Of a DNA stretch of 64,000 bases, positions 35,238-42,971 are shown piece after piece; positions within the stretch are counted from its first letter, which is position 1; each line of letters opens with the position of its first letter. The notes below the pieces were generated by a model. The model saw nothing but the letters and a program-made list of their open reading frames with translations, searched no databases and was not told the origin of the DNA. Made by a program: the position numbers and the translations under genes. Location: contig CP148031.1 of NCBI GenBank assembly GCA_040500365.1, forward strand, positions 1,612,001 through 1,676,000, read 5' to 3'. Origin of the DNA: Dehalobacter alkaniphilus. GTDB lineage: Bacteria; Bacillota; Desulfitobacteriia; Desulfitobacteriales; Syntrophobotulaceae.

Positions 35238-36236
35238 GTGGCTGACAAATATAAAGATAAAAAAGCACTCAAAAATACGGCCCCAGTCGTTACCCCTGCC
35301 GCCAGTGAGGCCAGTTATGATGATGTCAAACATGAACATAGACTGTATTTTAATATTGTAAAAAAACGCTATATCTGGTTTGTCTTATCTTTGATTCTTC
35401 TGATTCCTGGTATTATTTCGCTTTTCACGCAGGGGCTGAATCTGAGCATCGACTATAAAGGCGGTTCGATGTTCGATATTCAGTTTAACGAGAAGGTAAC
35501 ACAGGAAGAGATCAACCAGGCGATGGAATCCGTCGGGCTTACTGGAACGGTACAACTGGCTGATGGAGACACATCGGCCATCGTCAGAACGGATGCCTTA
35601 GATCAAGCCAAAAGAGATGAGCTTCTAGATGCTATTCAGAAACAGGCTGGTTCGTTCGATATGAAAAATGTAGAAGAACAGCTTGTTCAGCCTGCTATCG
35701 GCAATGAACTGAAATCGGGAGCGATGAAGTCGCTGGCTGTTGCGTCTGTTTTGATCCTGATTTATGTATCGTTTCGTTTCCGCTTTGTGTATGCATTGTC
35801 CGGTGTTATTGCACTTCTACATGATATTGTTATTACGCTGGGCCTATTCTCGTTATTCCAGTGGGAAATTGATGCAGCGTTTATCGCGGCGATTCTCACC
35901 ATTTTTGGTTATTCGATTAATGATACCGTTGTCATCTATGACCGTATCAGAGAGAATGAAAGACGCATGAAAAAGAAAGACAGCTTCGAGGATATGGTGG
36001 ACAAATCTGTCTGGCAGACGATGGGTCGTTCCGTAAAGACTGTCTGCACCGTACTGATCGCACTGCTTGCGATATTCCTCCTGGGCGGAGAATCGACCAG
36101 ATCATTCTCCCTGGCAATGATTATCGGTGTATTCTTCGGTGCCTATTCATCCATTTGCATTGCCAGCCAGCTTGTCGTTGAGATCAAAAAGAGAACAAGC
36201 GGAGACAATAAGAAAGATAATCCGGTCGAAAGCTAA
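35238..36236 (+). CDS. secF: protein translocase subunit SecF
   Basis: Six-helix partner of SecD. The 332 residues carry a longer than usual cytoplasmic N-terminus (about 45 residues, lysine-rich), then LSIDYKGGSMFDIQF, an extracytoplasmic loop and the membrane half with ILTIFGYSINDTVVIYDRIREN. The GTG start directly follows the secD TAA, with AAAGGAGGT inside the end of secD, so translation is coupled. A terminator follows after 15 bases. Confidence 0.96.
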   Translation: MADKYKDKKALKNTAPVVTPAASEASYDDVKHEHRLYFNIVKKRYIWFVLSLILLIPGIISLFTQGLNLSIDYKGGSMFDIQFNEKVTQEEINQAMESVGLTGTVQLADGDTSAIVRTDALDQAKRDELLDAIQKQAGSFDMKNVEEQLVQPAIGNELKSGAMKSLAVASVLILIYVSFRFRFVYALSGVIALLHDIVITLGLFSLFQWEIDAAFIAAILTIFGYSINDTVVIYDRIRENERRMKKKDSFEDMVDKSVWQTMGRSVKTVCTVLIALLAIFLLGGESTRSFSLAMIIGVFFGAYSSICIASQLVVEIKKRTSGDNKKDNPVES

Positions 36237-36251
36237 ATTTGTACTATTATC

Positions 36252-36282
36252 AAAGAACCCCGGATTTTTCGGGGTTCTTTTT
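36252..36282 (+). terminator. intrinsic terminator of secDF
   Basis: AAAGAACCCCG (36252-36262) pairs perfectly with CGGGGTTCTTT (36270-36280) and runs into T residues. Confidence 0.9.
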
Positions 36283-36407
36283 GACATTCATGGAGAAATC
36301 AAAATCGCGTGGCCTGCTTATATTTAACATCTCATATGAAGGGACTACAGCTGGCAAAGGGCAGCGCTACTTACTGATATATATCATACATTGATAACTA
36401 ACAATTA

Positions 36408-36513
36408 GTCTCCATAATGTATAGACAGCGTAAGCGGAGCATGGAGTGCGCAGCGCGGCTTTTTGCGCCACGGAGGGCGCAACTTGCCGAAAGCGGCTAT
36501 ACATTATGGAGAC
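36408..36513 (+). repeat. palindromic intergenic element, copy E, 44 bp before a metallohydrolase gene
   Basis: 106 bp with perfect 17 bp terminal repeats GTCTCCATAATGTATAG. Its core closely follows copy D (GCGGAGCATGGA, TGCGCAGCGCGGCT, an inner stem TTGCGCC...GGCGCAA, TTGCCGAAAGCGG). The bases just after it (AGCCCAAGTAAG) resemble those after copy D (AGCCCGAGCAAG). Confidence 0.9.
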
Positions 36514-36557
36514 CAGCCCAAGTAAGATACCACATACGCTTAGAAAGGACGAGGAAA

Positions 36558-37289
36558 ATGAGGCTAACAGTACTAGGCTGCTGGGGAGCATATCCCGAAG
36601 CAGGAGAGGCAACATCAGGGTATCTTTTGCAGACAGGCAGGCATACGGTCCTGTTGGATTGCGGCAGCGGGGTATTGGCAAATTTATGGAAGCATGTTTC
36701 CCACGAGCAGATCGACGCGGTTTTTATCTCCCATTTTCACCATGACCATACGGCAGACCTCGGATGCCTTCTGTATGCGAGCAAATTTGCGTTTGCGTTT
36801 AAGAAAAGAACGCAGCCGCTTCCTGTTTATGCAAGCAATCATCCGGGACATTTTGAGGAATTGACCTTCGGTGAATACAGCAGCGGTATAGAAATAAAGC
36901 CGGATGCGGTTCTCGATCTTGACGGCTTAAAAATATCCTTTGCTCCAACCGTCCATGATGCCTACAACCTGGCAATGAAGTTTGAATATGCCGGCAAAGT
37001 CCTGGTCTATACCGGTGATCTTGGGCCTGCATCTGATTTAAGCCGGTTTGAGGGCGGAGCAGATCTGTTGATTACTGAATCAAGCCTGTATGCCCATGAA
37101 ACCGGCTTATTCCAGGGGCATCTGACCTCTACCGAAGCTGCGGCCCTGGCCAGACGTATCGACGCAAAAGCACTTCTTCTGACCCATTTCCCACATATTG
37201 GTGAAACAGCAAAGTTGGCAGATGAAGCTTCCCAGTATTATGCCGGCAAAATTTATCTGGCGAAAACCAATCTTACAGTAGAATTTTAA
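36558..37289 (+). CDS. MBL-fold metallohydrolase, RNase Z-like
   Basis: A 243-residue zinc hydrolase of the metallo-beta-lactamase fold. Motifs are VLLDCGSGVLANL, the metal-binding SHFHHDHTADL, VHDAYNLAMKFEYAGKVLVYTGDLG and LLLTHFPH, which place it near RNase Z/ElaC-like proteins without the exosite needed for tRNA, so the substrate is open. The start is ATG 36558, with AAAGGACGAGG upstream; an in-frame ATG at 36417 would lie in palindromic element E. It may be controlled by that element in its leader. Confidence 0.82.
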   Translation: MRLTVLGCWGAYPEAGEATSGYLLQTGRHTVLLDCGSGVLANLWKHVSHEQIDAVFISHFHHDHTADLGCLLYASKFAFAFKKRTQPLPVYASNHPGHFEELTFGEYSSGIEIKPDAVLDLDGLKISFAPTVHDAYNLAMKFEYAGKVLVYTGDLGPASDLSRFEGGADLLITESSLYAHETGLFQGHLTSTEAAALARRIDAKALLLTHFPHIGETAKLADEASQYYAGKIYLAKTNLTVEF

Positions 37290-37420
37290 TTGGAAACAGT
37301 GTGTGACTTTCAATTAAGTTAATAAATAACAAGAACAATGAATAGACTGAACTGATATAGTTCGTGCATTTATTTGCGTTCTGTACTATAATACATACAA
37401 GAGAGAGGAGAGATAGCAGA

Positions 37421-39112
37421 ATGAAAATGACCGGAGCACAAGCAATCATTGAATGTCTTAAAAAGGAAGATGTACAAGTCGTTTTTGGCTATCCCGGCGG
37501 ATCGGTCTTAACTTTGTATGATGCGCTGTATATGTCCGGATTTCCTCATGTTCTGCCAAGACATGAACAGGGCGCAATCCATGCTGCCGACGGCTATGCC
37601 AGGGCAACCGGCAAGGTCGGTGTGTGTATGGCGACTTCCGGCCCCGGGGCCACGAATCTTATCACTGGAATTGCGACAGCTTATATGGATTCTGTCCCGC
37701 TGGTGCTGATTACCGGTCAGGTTGCCGTACCTTTTTTAGGGCGGGATTCCTTTCAAGAAGCGGATATCCGCGGGATTACAACCCCGATTACCAAACATAA
37801 TTATCTGGTTAGGGATGTCAGGGATTTGCCGAAGACCGTGAAAGAAGCTTTTTATATTGCACGTACGGGCCGTCCGGGTCCTGTTTTAATTGATATTCCG
37901 AAAAATATCTTTGCGGAAGAAATAGATTTTGAGTATCCCGCAGAGGTTAATCTAAGAGGCTATACCCCGATCTGCGAGGGAGACAGCCAGACGATGAATG
38001 CCGTATTTGACGAGCTTAAACTCGCCAAAAAGCCTTTATTTTTTGTCGGGGGCGGTCTGAATCTGTCGGACACTTCTGAAATCATGCAAAAAATAATAGC
38101 CTATACCGGGATGCCAACTGTCTCGAGCCTGATGGGGCTGGGCTGCATCTCGAGTGATGATCCTCATTTTTTTGGCATGATTGGGATGCACGGCACGTAT
38201 GCCGGGAATATGTCCACCACCGAGACCGACCTGCTGATTGGAATTGGCGTGCGTTTTGATGACCGGGTCACAGGACGGCTGGATCAGTTTGCTTCTAACG
38301 CTAAAATCGTGCATTTTGATATTGATCCGGCTGAAATCAATAAAAATGTCCGGGCAAATATCCGGGTGATTGGCGATCTGCGTTGGACACTCGAGAAGTT
38401 CTATCAAAAACTGCAGGAGAAACCCGCCCAAGAATGGCAGGATCAGTTTAAACCGTGGCTGAAAAAGCTGTCTGGCTGGAAAAAGGAAAAGCCGCTCACG
38501 TATAAAAAAGATACGGATGAAATACTGCCGCAGCCTGTGATTGAAAAGATCTGTGAAATCACAGAAGGAAATGCAGTTATTGTTACGGATGTAGGACAAA
38601 ATCAAATGTGGACCGCCCAGTTCTACGGTTTTAAACACCCAAGGTCGCTGCTGACTTCCGGAGGACTTGGAACGATGGGTTACGGCCTTCCGGCTTCCAT
38701 GGGAGCCCAGGTCGGGGAACCAAATAAGAAGGTCATTTGCATATGCGGCGATGGAGGCTTTATGATGAATTGCCAGGAGCTGATGACGATTGCCGACTTA
38801 AATTTGCCTGTCAAAGTCATGATCTTGAATAACCAATCTTTGGGAATGGTTGCCCAATGGCAGCGGGAATTTTACAACAGCCATTATGCACATTCCTGTA
38901 TGAGAACGAAAGCAGATTTCGTCGAGATCGCCAAAGCGATGGGCGTTCCTGCCGTCCGTCTTGATAAGAAAGAAGAAATTGAAGCTGTACTAAAAAAAGC
39001 AATCTTCTCGGAAGGCCCATTCCTGGTAGATATCCGCATTCCTGAAGAAGAGGATGTTTTGCCGATGGTTCCGACCGGGGCCGGTCTAAACCAAATGATA
39101 TTGGGGGGCTGA
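37421..39112 (+). CDS. ilvB: acetolactate synthase large subunit
   Basis: Thiamine-diphosphate enzyme that condenses pyruvate with pyruvate or 2-oxobutyrate in branched-chain amino acid synthesis. The 563 residues have FGYPGGSVLTLYDAL, the catalytic glutamate region PRHEQGAIHAADGYARATG, FQEADIRGITTPITKHN and the ThDP motif GDGGFMMNCQELMTIADLNLPVKVMILNN. ATG 37421 is used, with GAGAGGAG upstream; a longer in-frame start at 37364 overlaps a TATAAT (37387-37392) that may be the -10. The regulatory subunit gene ilvN follows after 2 bases. Confidence 0.96.
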   Translation: MKMTGAQAIIECLKKEDVQVVFGYPGGSVLTLYDALYMSGFPHVLPRHEQGAIHAADGYARATGKVGVCMATSGPGATNLITGIATAYMDSVPLVLITGQVAVPFLGRDSFQEADIRGITTPITKHNYLVRDVRDLPKTVKEAFYIARTGRPGPVLIDIPKNIFAEEIDFEYPAEVNLRGYTPICEGDSQTMNAVFDELKLAKKPLFFVGGGLNLSDTSEIMQKIIAYTGMPTVSSLMGLGCISSDDPHFFGMIGMHGTYAGNMSTTETDLLIGIGVRFDDRVTGRLDQFASNAKIVHFDIDPAEINKNVRANIRVIGDLRWTLEKFYQKLQEKPAQEWQDQFKPWLKKLSGWKKEKPLTYKKDTDEILPQPVIEKICEITEGNAVIVTDVGQNQMWTAQFYGFKHPRSLLTSGGLGTMGYGLPASMGAQVGEPNKKVICICGDGGFMMNCQELMTIADLNLPVKVMILNNQSLGMVAQWQREFYNSHYAHSCMRTKADFVEIAKAMGVPAVRLDKKEEIEAVLKKAIFSEGPFLVDIRIPEEEDVLPMVPTGAGLNQMILGG

Positions 39113-39114
39113 AA

Positions 39115-39612
39115 ATGAAACATACCTTAGTCGTATTGGTGGAAAATAAACCGGGTGTTTTGACCCATGTTTCCGGGTTGATCAGTCGGAGGAATTTTAA
39201 TATTGAAAGCATTAACGCCGGCTATACCGAGGAAGCCGACATGTCCAGAATCACCATTGTGGTTGATGCCGATGATGAATATGAATTGGAACAGGTTGTC
39301 AATCAGCTCTCCAAGCTGATTAATGTGATCAAAATCATTGATCTTACAGGAAAGGACAGGGTACACAGAGACCTGGCCTTAATCAAGGTGAAGGCTTCGC
39401 CGGAAAACAGGGCGGAAATTGTAAACCTCGCCGAAATTTTCCGGGCCCATATTGTCGATGTCAATAAAGAGACCATGATCATTGAGCTGACCGGTGAAGA
39501 TGTCAAAATTGATGCGATTTGCGAACTGCTTGATGACTACGGAATCATCGAAATTGTCAGGACCGGCAAGATAGCGATTTGCCGGGGACCCAAGGCTGCC
39601 AAAGATGTCTAA
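39115..39612 (+). CDS. ilvN: acetolactate synthase small (regulatory) subunit
   Basis: Valine-sensing regulatory partner of IlvB. The 165 residues begin with an ACT domain (KHTLVVLVENKPGVLTHVSGLISRRNFNIESINAGYTEEADMSRITIVV is its hallmark region, about 1-75) and continue with the C-terminal domain (RDLALIKVKASPENRAEIVNLAEIFRAHIVDV). The start has GGGGGG just inside the ilvB end. No further ilv or leu genes follow in the window. I see nothing firm in the 176 bp gap after it. Confidence 0.96.
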   Translation: MKHTLVVLVENKPGVLTHVSGLISRRNFNIESINAGYTEEADMSRITIVVDADDEYELEQVVNQLSKLINVIKIIDLTGKDRVHRDLALIKVKASPENRAEIVNLAEIFRAHIVDVNKETMIIELTGEDVKIDAICELLDDYGIIEIVRTGKIAICRGPKAAKDV

Positions 39613-39788
39613 CATAATATTTGAAGTGTAACTGCGGATTCCAGATGCTCCACAGTTGCGTATATTTGTAATAAACCAGGACCCAGCGATGAAGAAGGGA
39701 TAATCGTATGTATGTCGAAAATTTGTTAAGACTAACTCAAAATTGATTTGTTACTTTGGAATAGAATTTTTCGCAAGGAGGTATACGG

Positions 39789-41660
39789 ATGAATGCTTTT
39801 ACCCGGTCGATTGTTCAGGTTTTTCGTGGGTCAGCGAAGGCCTTTCAAACCTTTCCAGCTGCAATCGCCTGTGCTTTCGGTTTTGCCGTCGTAACGTTGA
39901 TCAGGATTCAGCTTGACTGGCCGCAACAAGAACCTTATAACTTTCTGTTTAACTGTCTGCATTGGGCCTTTGCAATGGGTGCGGTATTCAGTCTGACCGT
40001 AATTACGGCTGCTCAAAGCCGGATCAACCAGAAAAAAGCTTTTCTGGCTGCCAACCTGCTCGGTGTCATGGCCGCAGCTGTAACCTTCCTCGCACTTTAC
40101 CAGTTTGGAGGAACGACCCCGGAGGGATCCCACTATGCTGTAGTTACAGTCCTGGCTGCTGCCCGGGTGAGTATGGCTATGCTGGTCAGTTTCCTGGTTT
40201 TTATCATCCTGGCCGGATATCCCAAAGACCAGTCTGATTTCTCCAGGTCCTTATTCATGACGCAAAAGACCTTCTTTATCGCTATCATTTACGGAGCAGT
40301 GATTATGGGCGGGGCTTCCGGCGTGGCAGGTGCTGTCCAGGCCCTATTGTATCACGGCATGAGCAGCAAGGTTTATATGGTTATCGGGACCCTGACCGGT
40401 TTTTTGGTCTTTACAATTTTTGTGGGTTATTTTCCGGATTTCCGCAAAGGAGAAGTTGACGAACACCGTGAAGTTGCCCAGAAACAGCCGCGGTTTATTG
40501 AAATTCTGTTTGGCAGCATCATGATTCCGATTATCCTGGCGTTGACCGCAGTTCTGCTTCTTTGGGCGGGCAAAACGACTATGAGCGGCATAGGCGCATC
40601 GTCTTTCGTCCAGCTTTCCGGCATTGCCTCAGCTTATACCATCGGCGGGATTTGGCTCCATATGATGGTCACGAATTACGAATCCGCACTGGCAAAATTC
40701 TATCGCCGCGTTTATCCGATCGCCGCCCTGGTGATTCTCGCCTTCGAAGCCTGGGCAGTCGTGATCCAGCTGGGCAAGTCAGGACTTAAAACGATTGAAT
40801 ATTCCTTCATACTGATCTGGATTGTGGCCTTAGCAGCGGCTGTCCTGCTGATGATACGAAAGGCCAGATCACATGCTGTAATTGCTGTCCTGACTTGTGT
40901 GCTTGCGGTATTCTCAGTATTGCCGATTGTCGGTTATCAGGATTTGCCGGTTACTGCTCAGGTGAACCGACTGGAAAAGATACTGGCTAGCCAGGGAATA
41001 CTACAGGATAACCAGCTGATTCCTTCCGCTGTCCAGCCGGAACGCGCCGTACGCGAATCCATTACCGATGCAGTGGACTATCTGGCCAGTGCCAGTGAGG
41101 CAAAGCTGCCGTCCTGGTTTGATCGACGTCTTGCCCAGAGCGATGTCTTCAAAGACAAACTAGGTTTTGATAAAACCTGGCCAGAACCTGAGGATATGCC
41201 GGGAAAAGACAATTATATCGCAACATCCCTGATGTTACCGGCCGAACCCGTAGATATCAGCGGTTACCGCTGGGCTATTAATATGCAGATGGAATCTGTA
41301 AAGCAGATGGGAAATGTAAATGGGAAGGAATATATCACGATTGACGGCGACAAAGGCACCTATCGCATCTATTGGACGTACCCTGCCAATAACAATATCC
41401 CGTCTTTAAAGATTATGAAAGATGACCGTGTGATTCTCGAACAGGATATGAACAGTTATCTCGACCAGATTGCTGCGAAGTTCCCGCCGGGTAAGGCGGA
41501 GACCTATCAGGCAGCTTTGGATGATATGTGCCTGAAACTGGAGACACCGGAAATAAGCGTGCTGCTTGTTTTCAGCAATATTGATATCAGCTTGGACCCC
41601 CGTGAAGATCGGATCAATTATTGGCTTAACCTTGATGAGTTGTACCTGAAAGAGAAGTAA
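39789..41660 (+). CDS. DUF4153-type polytopic membrane protein
   Basis: A 623-residue protein with about 12 transmembrane helices in the first 390 residues and a soluble C-terminal part of about 230 residues with several tryptophan/proline-rich stretches (KLPSWFDRRLAQ, KTWPEPEDMPG). The pattern (F-P-A-A-I-A-C-A-F-G-F at the start, YFPDFR between helices, VGYQDLPVTAQV) is that of DUF4153 proteins, whose function is unknown. RBS AAGGAGG precedes the ATG. No partner gene is evident; palindromic element B follows 40 bp later. Confidence 0.7.
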   Translation: MNAFTRSIVQVFRGSAKAFQTFPAAIACAFGFAVVTLIRIQLDWPQQEPYNFLFNCLHWAFAMGAVFSLTVITAAQSRINQKKAFLAANLLGVMAAAVTFLALYQFGGTTPEGSHYAVVTVLAAARVSMAMLVSFLVFIILAGYPKDQSDFSRSLFMTQKTFFIAIIYGAVIMGGASGVAGAVQALLYHGMSSKVYMVIGTLTGFLVFTIFVGYFPDFRKGEVDEHREVAQKQPRFIEILFGSIMIPIILALTAVLLLWAGKTTMSGIGASSFVQLSGIASAYTIGGIWLHMMVTNYESALAKFYRRVYPIAALVILAFEAWAVVIQLGKSGLKTIEYSFILIWIVALAAAVLLMIRKARSHAVIAVLTCVLAVFSVLPIVGYQDLPVTAQVNRLEKILASQGILQDNQLIPSAVQPERAVRESITDAVDYLASASEAKLPSWFDRRLAQSDVFKDKLGFDKTWPEPEDMPGKDNYIATSLMLPAEPVDISGYRWAINMQMESVKQMGNVNGKEYITIDGDKGTYRIYWTYPANNNIPSLKIMKDDRVILEQDMNSYLDQIAAKFPPGKAETYQAALDDMCLKLETPEISVLLVFSNIDISLDPREDRINYWLNLDELYLKEK

Positions 41661-41701
41661 GACAGGGTATCCCTAAAATATTTTTTAATTTTATCGGGTA
41701 A

Positions 41702-41856
41702 GTCTGTGGGTCACAATACCGCTTTTCGGCTGTTGCGCCATCCTTGGCGAGTCGCTCCTTGCCCTCCATGGCATCGCGACATTAGGCCATCCGTGGCCGT
41801 CAAAAAGCCGCGCTCCGCATCGTGCTCCGCTCACAGCGGAACTGTGTCCCCCAGAC
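41702..41856 (-). repeat. palindromic intergenic element, copy B
   Basis: 155 bp, close to copy A along its full length, with ends GTCTGTGGGTCACA and TGTGTCCCCCAGAC. An inner stem reads GCGCC...GGCG where A has GTGCC...GGCAC, a compensating T-A to C-G change. Similarity to A continues past the right end to about 41911 (GAAGCAGGTCTGCATGTCGG). The rest of the gap to 41992 shows nothing else. Confidence 0.9.
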
Positions 41857-41992
41857 TAATCACAGGGTTATTGAAGCAGGTCTGCATGTCGGAATGCAGC
41901 TCATTATCTAAAGTTTTAAATTGATTTCTAAATTAATGTAGTTCTTGCTCGAATAGTGGCAGGGACTATTTTTTCATCAAGGGTTATAAGAT

Positions 41993-42580
41993 TTGGCCGG
42001 AGTGTATAATTATTCCAGTGCGAACGGGGCAATACTATACAGGAACAGTACCATATCAGCCCTAAGGCCTTTATATTCTGCTGAGATATATGATAGGGTT
42101 GTGAAGGTACTAGACATTGACAAAAAGCAGGGTGACGGATTGTTGTTTTGGAATCTGCTGGGTTTGGAATCAATCCTGATTTGTGCGGCGGGTATAACGC
42201 TTCTTGGTAATTACTCCGGTCTCGTGATTGCGGGCCTAATTGTATCTGCAGTCAATTTTGTGGTGAATGAACCAGGAAGTATTCTGTTCTGGGAAATCAT
42301 CATTCTTGCCTATATGTGTTTTGGATTAATTACGGCGTATCTGTTGAATAGGAAAACACACAATTTTCGTGTCCTCAAGGTAGCTGGCGGAAGTGTTACT
42401 TCGCTGTTCCTGTTTGGTATGCTGCTGCCGTTTATACCGGCGATCCTGATTTGGACTGCTATTATAGGCATCCCGCTCGTTTTCAACTATCGGAGTATTT
42501 CCAGAGCGATTGTGCTTCAAGCAATTTTTAAGTTTATTTTTTGCACAGGTTGGCTTATTATAGGAAATATACTATATTAA
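41993..42580 (+). CDS. hypothetical membrane protein
   Basis: About 195 residues with a hydrophilic N-terminus (about 1-48) and four or five hydrophobic helices. I do not recognise a family. The start is uncertain: TTG 41993 has AAGGG 9 bases upstream, and a GTG at 42101 would give a shorter protein (VKVLDIDKKQGDG start). It lies between element B and the lapA-like gene. Codon usage looks ordinary; expression is not certain. Confidence 0.5.
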   Translation: MAGVYNYSSANGAILYRNSTISALRPLYSAEIYDRVVKVLDIDKKQGDGLLFWNLLGLESILICAAGITLLGNYSGLVIAGLIVSAVNFVVNEPGSILFWEIIILAYMCFGLITAYLLNRKTHNFRVLKVAGGSVTSLFLFGMLLPFIPAILIWTAIIGIPLVFNYRSISRAIVLQAIFKFIFCTGWLIIGNILY

Positions 42581-42614
42581 TGATACGAATTAATGATACA
42601 AAGGAGGGAAAAGT

Positions 42615-42962
42615 ATGGTCATTTTGTTAGTTTCAATCATTATTGCGCTCATTGTGGTGATTTTTGCGGTTCAAAATGCAGCAGTTGTTCCAATCCATTT
42701 CTTATTCTGGACAGCAGATTTGCCGCTGGTTCTCGTTATTTTCTGTTCGGTCTTTGCCGGTGCCTTACTGATGTTCTGCCTTGCACTCCGCCGGGAATTG
42801 AAGTGCAGGAAAGAAACCAAAGTCAATAAACGATTTACCAGCAAAAGGGCTCCAGCTTCGGATGCTGATCCGATTGATATACCGCAGAGGGATAGTCAGA
42901 ATAAAGACAGTCAAACTGTTGCCAAAGAAAATACTGATGGCGCTTCTGAATATCAGAAATAG
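42615..42962 (+). CDS. LapA-domain (DUF1049) membrane protein
   Basis: A 115-residue protein with two N-terminal transmembrane helices (about 2-22 and 36-57) separated by FAVQNAAVVPIHFLFWTADLPL, the typical LapA/YciS-type pattern, and a hydrophilic, charged C-terminal tail. The exact role in Firmicutes is unknown; in Gram-negatives LapA family members act in envelope assembly. RBS AAAGGAGGG precedes the ATG. The stop is 9 bases before recJ, so it probably shares that transcript. Confidence 0.72.
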   Translation: MVILLVSIIIALIVVIFAVQNAAVVPIHFLFWTADLPLVLVIFCSVFAGALLMFCLALRRELKCRKETKVNKRFTSKRAPASDADPIDIPQRDSQNKDSQTVAKENTDGASEYQK

Positions 42963-42971
42963 GAATGATTT

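Noticed and set aside
36417..36557. Longer N-terminus for the metallohydrolase
   Set aside because: It would encode palindromic element E; ATG 36558 gives the family start.
37290..37420. T-box or leader peptide before ilvB
   Set aside because: The gap is too short and lacks the T-box sequence or a run of branched-chain codons.
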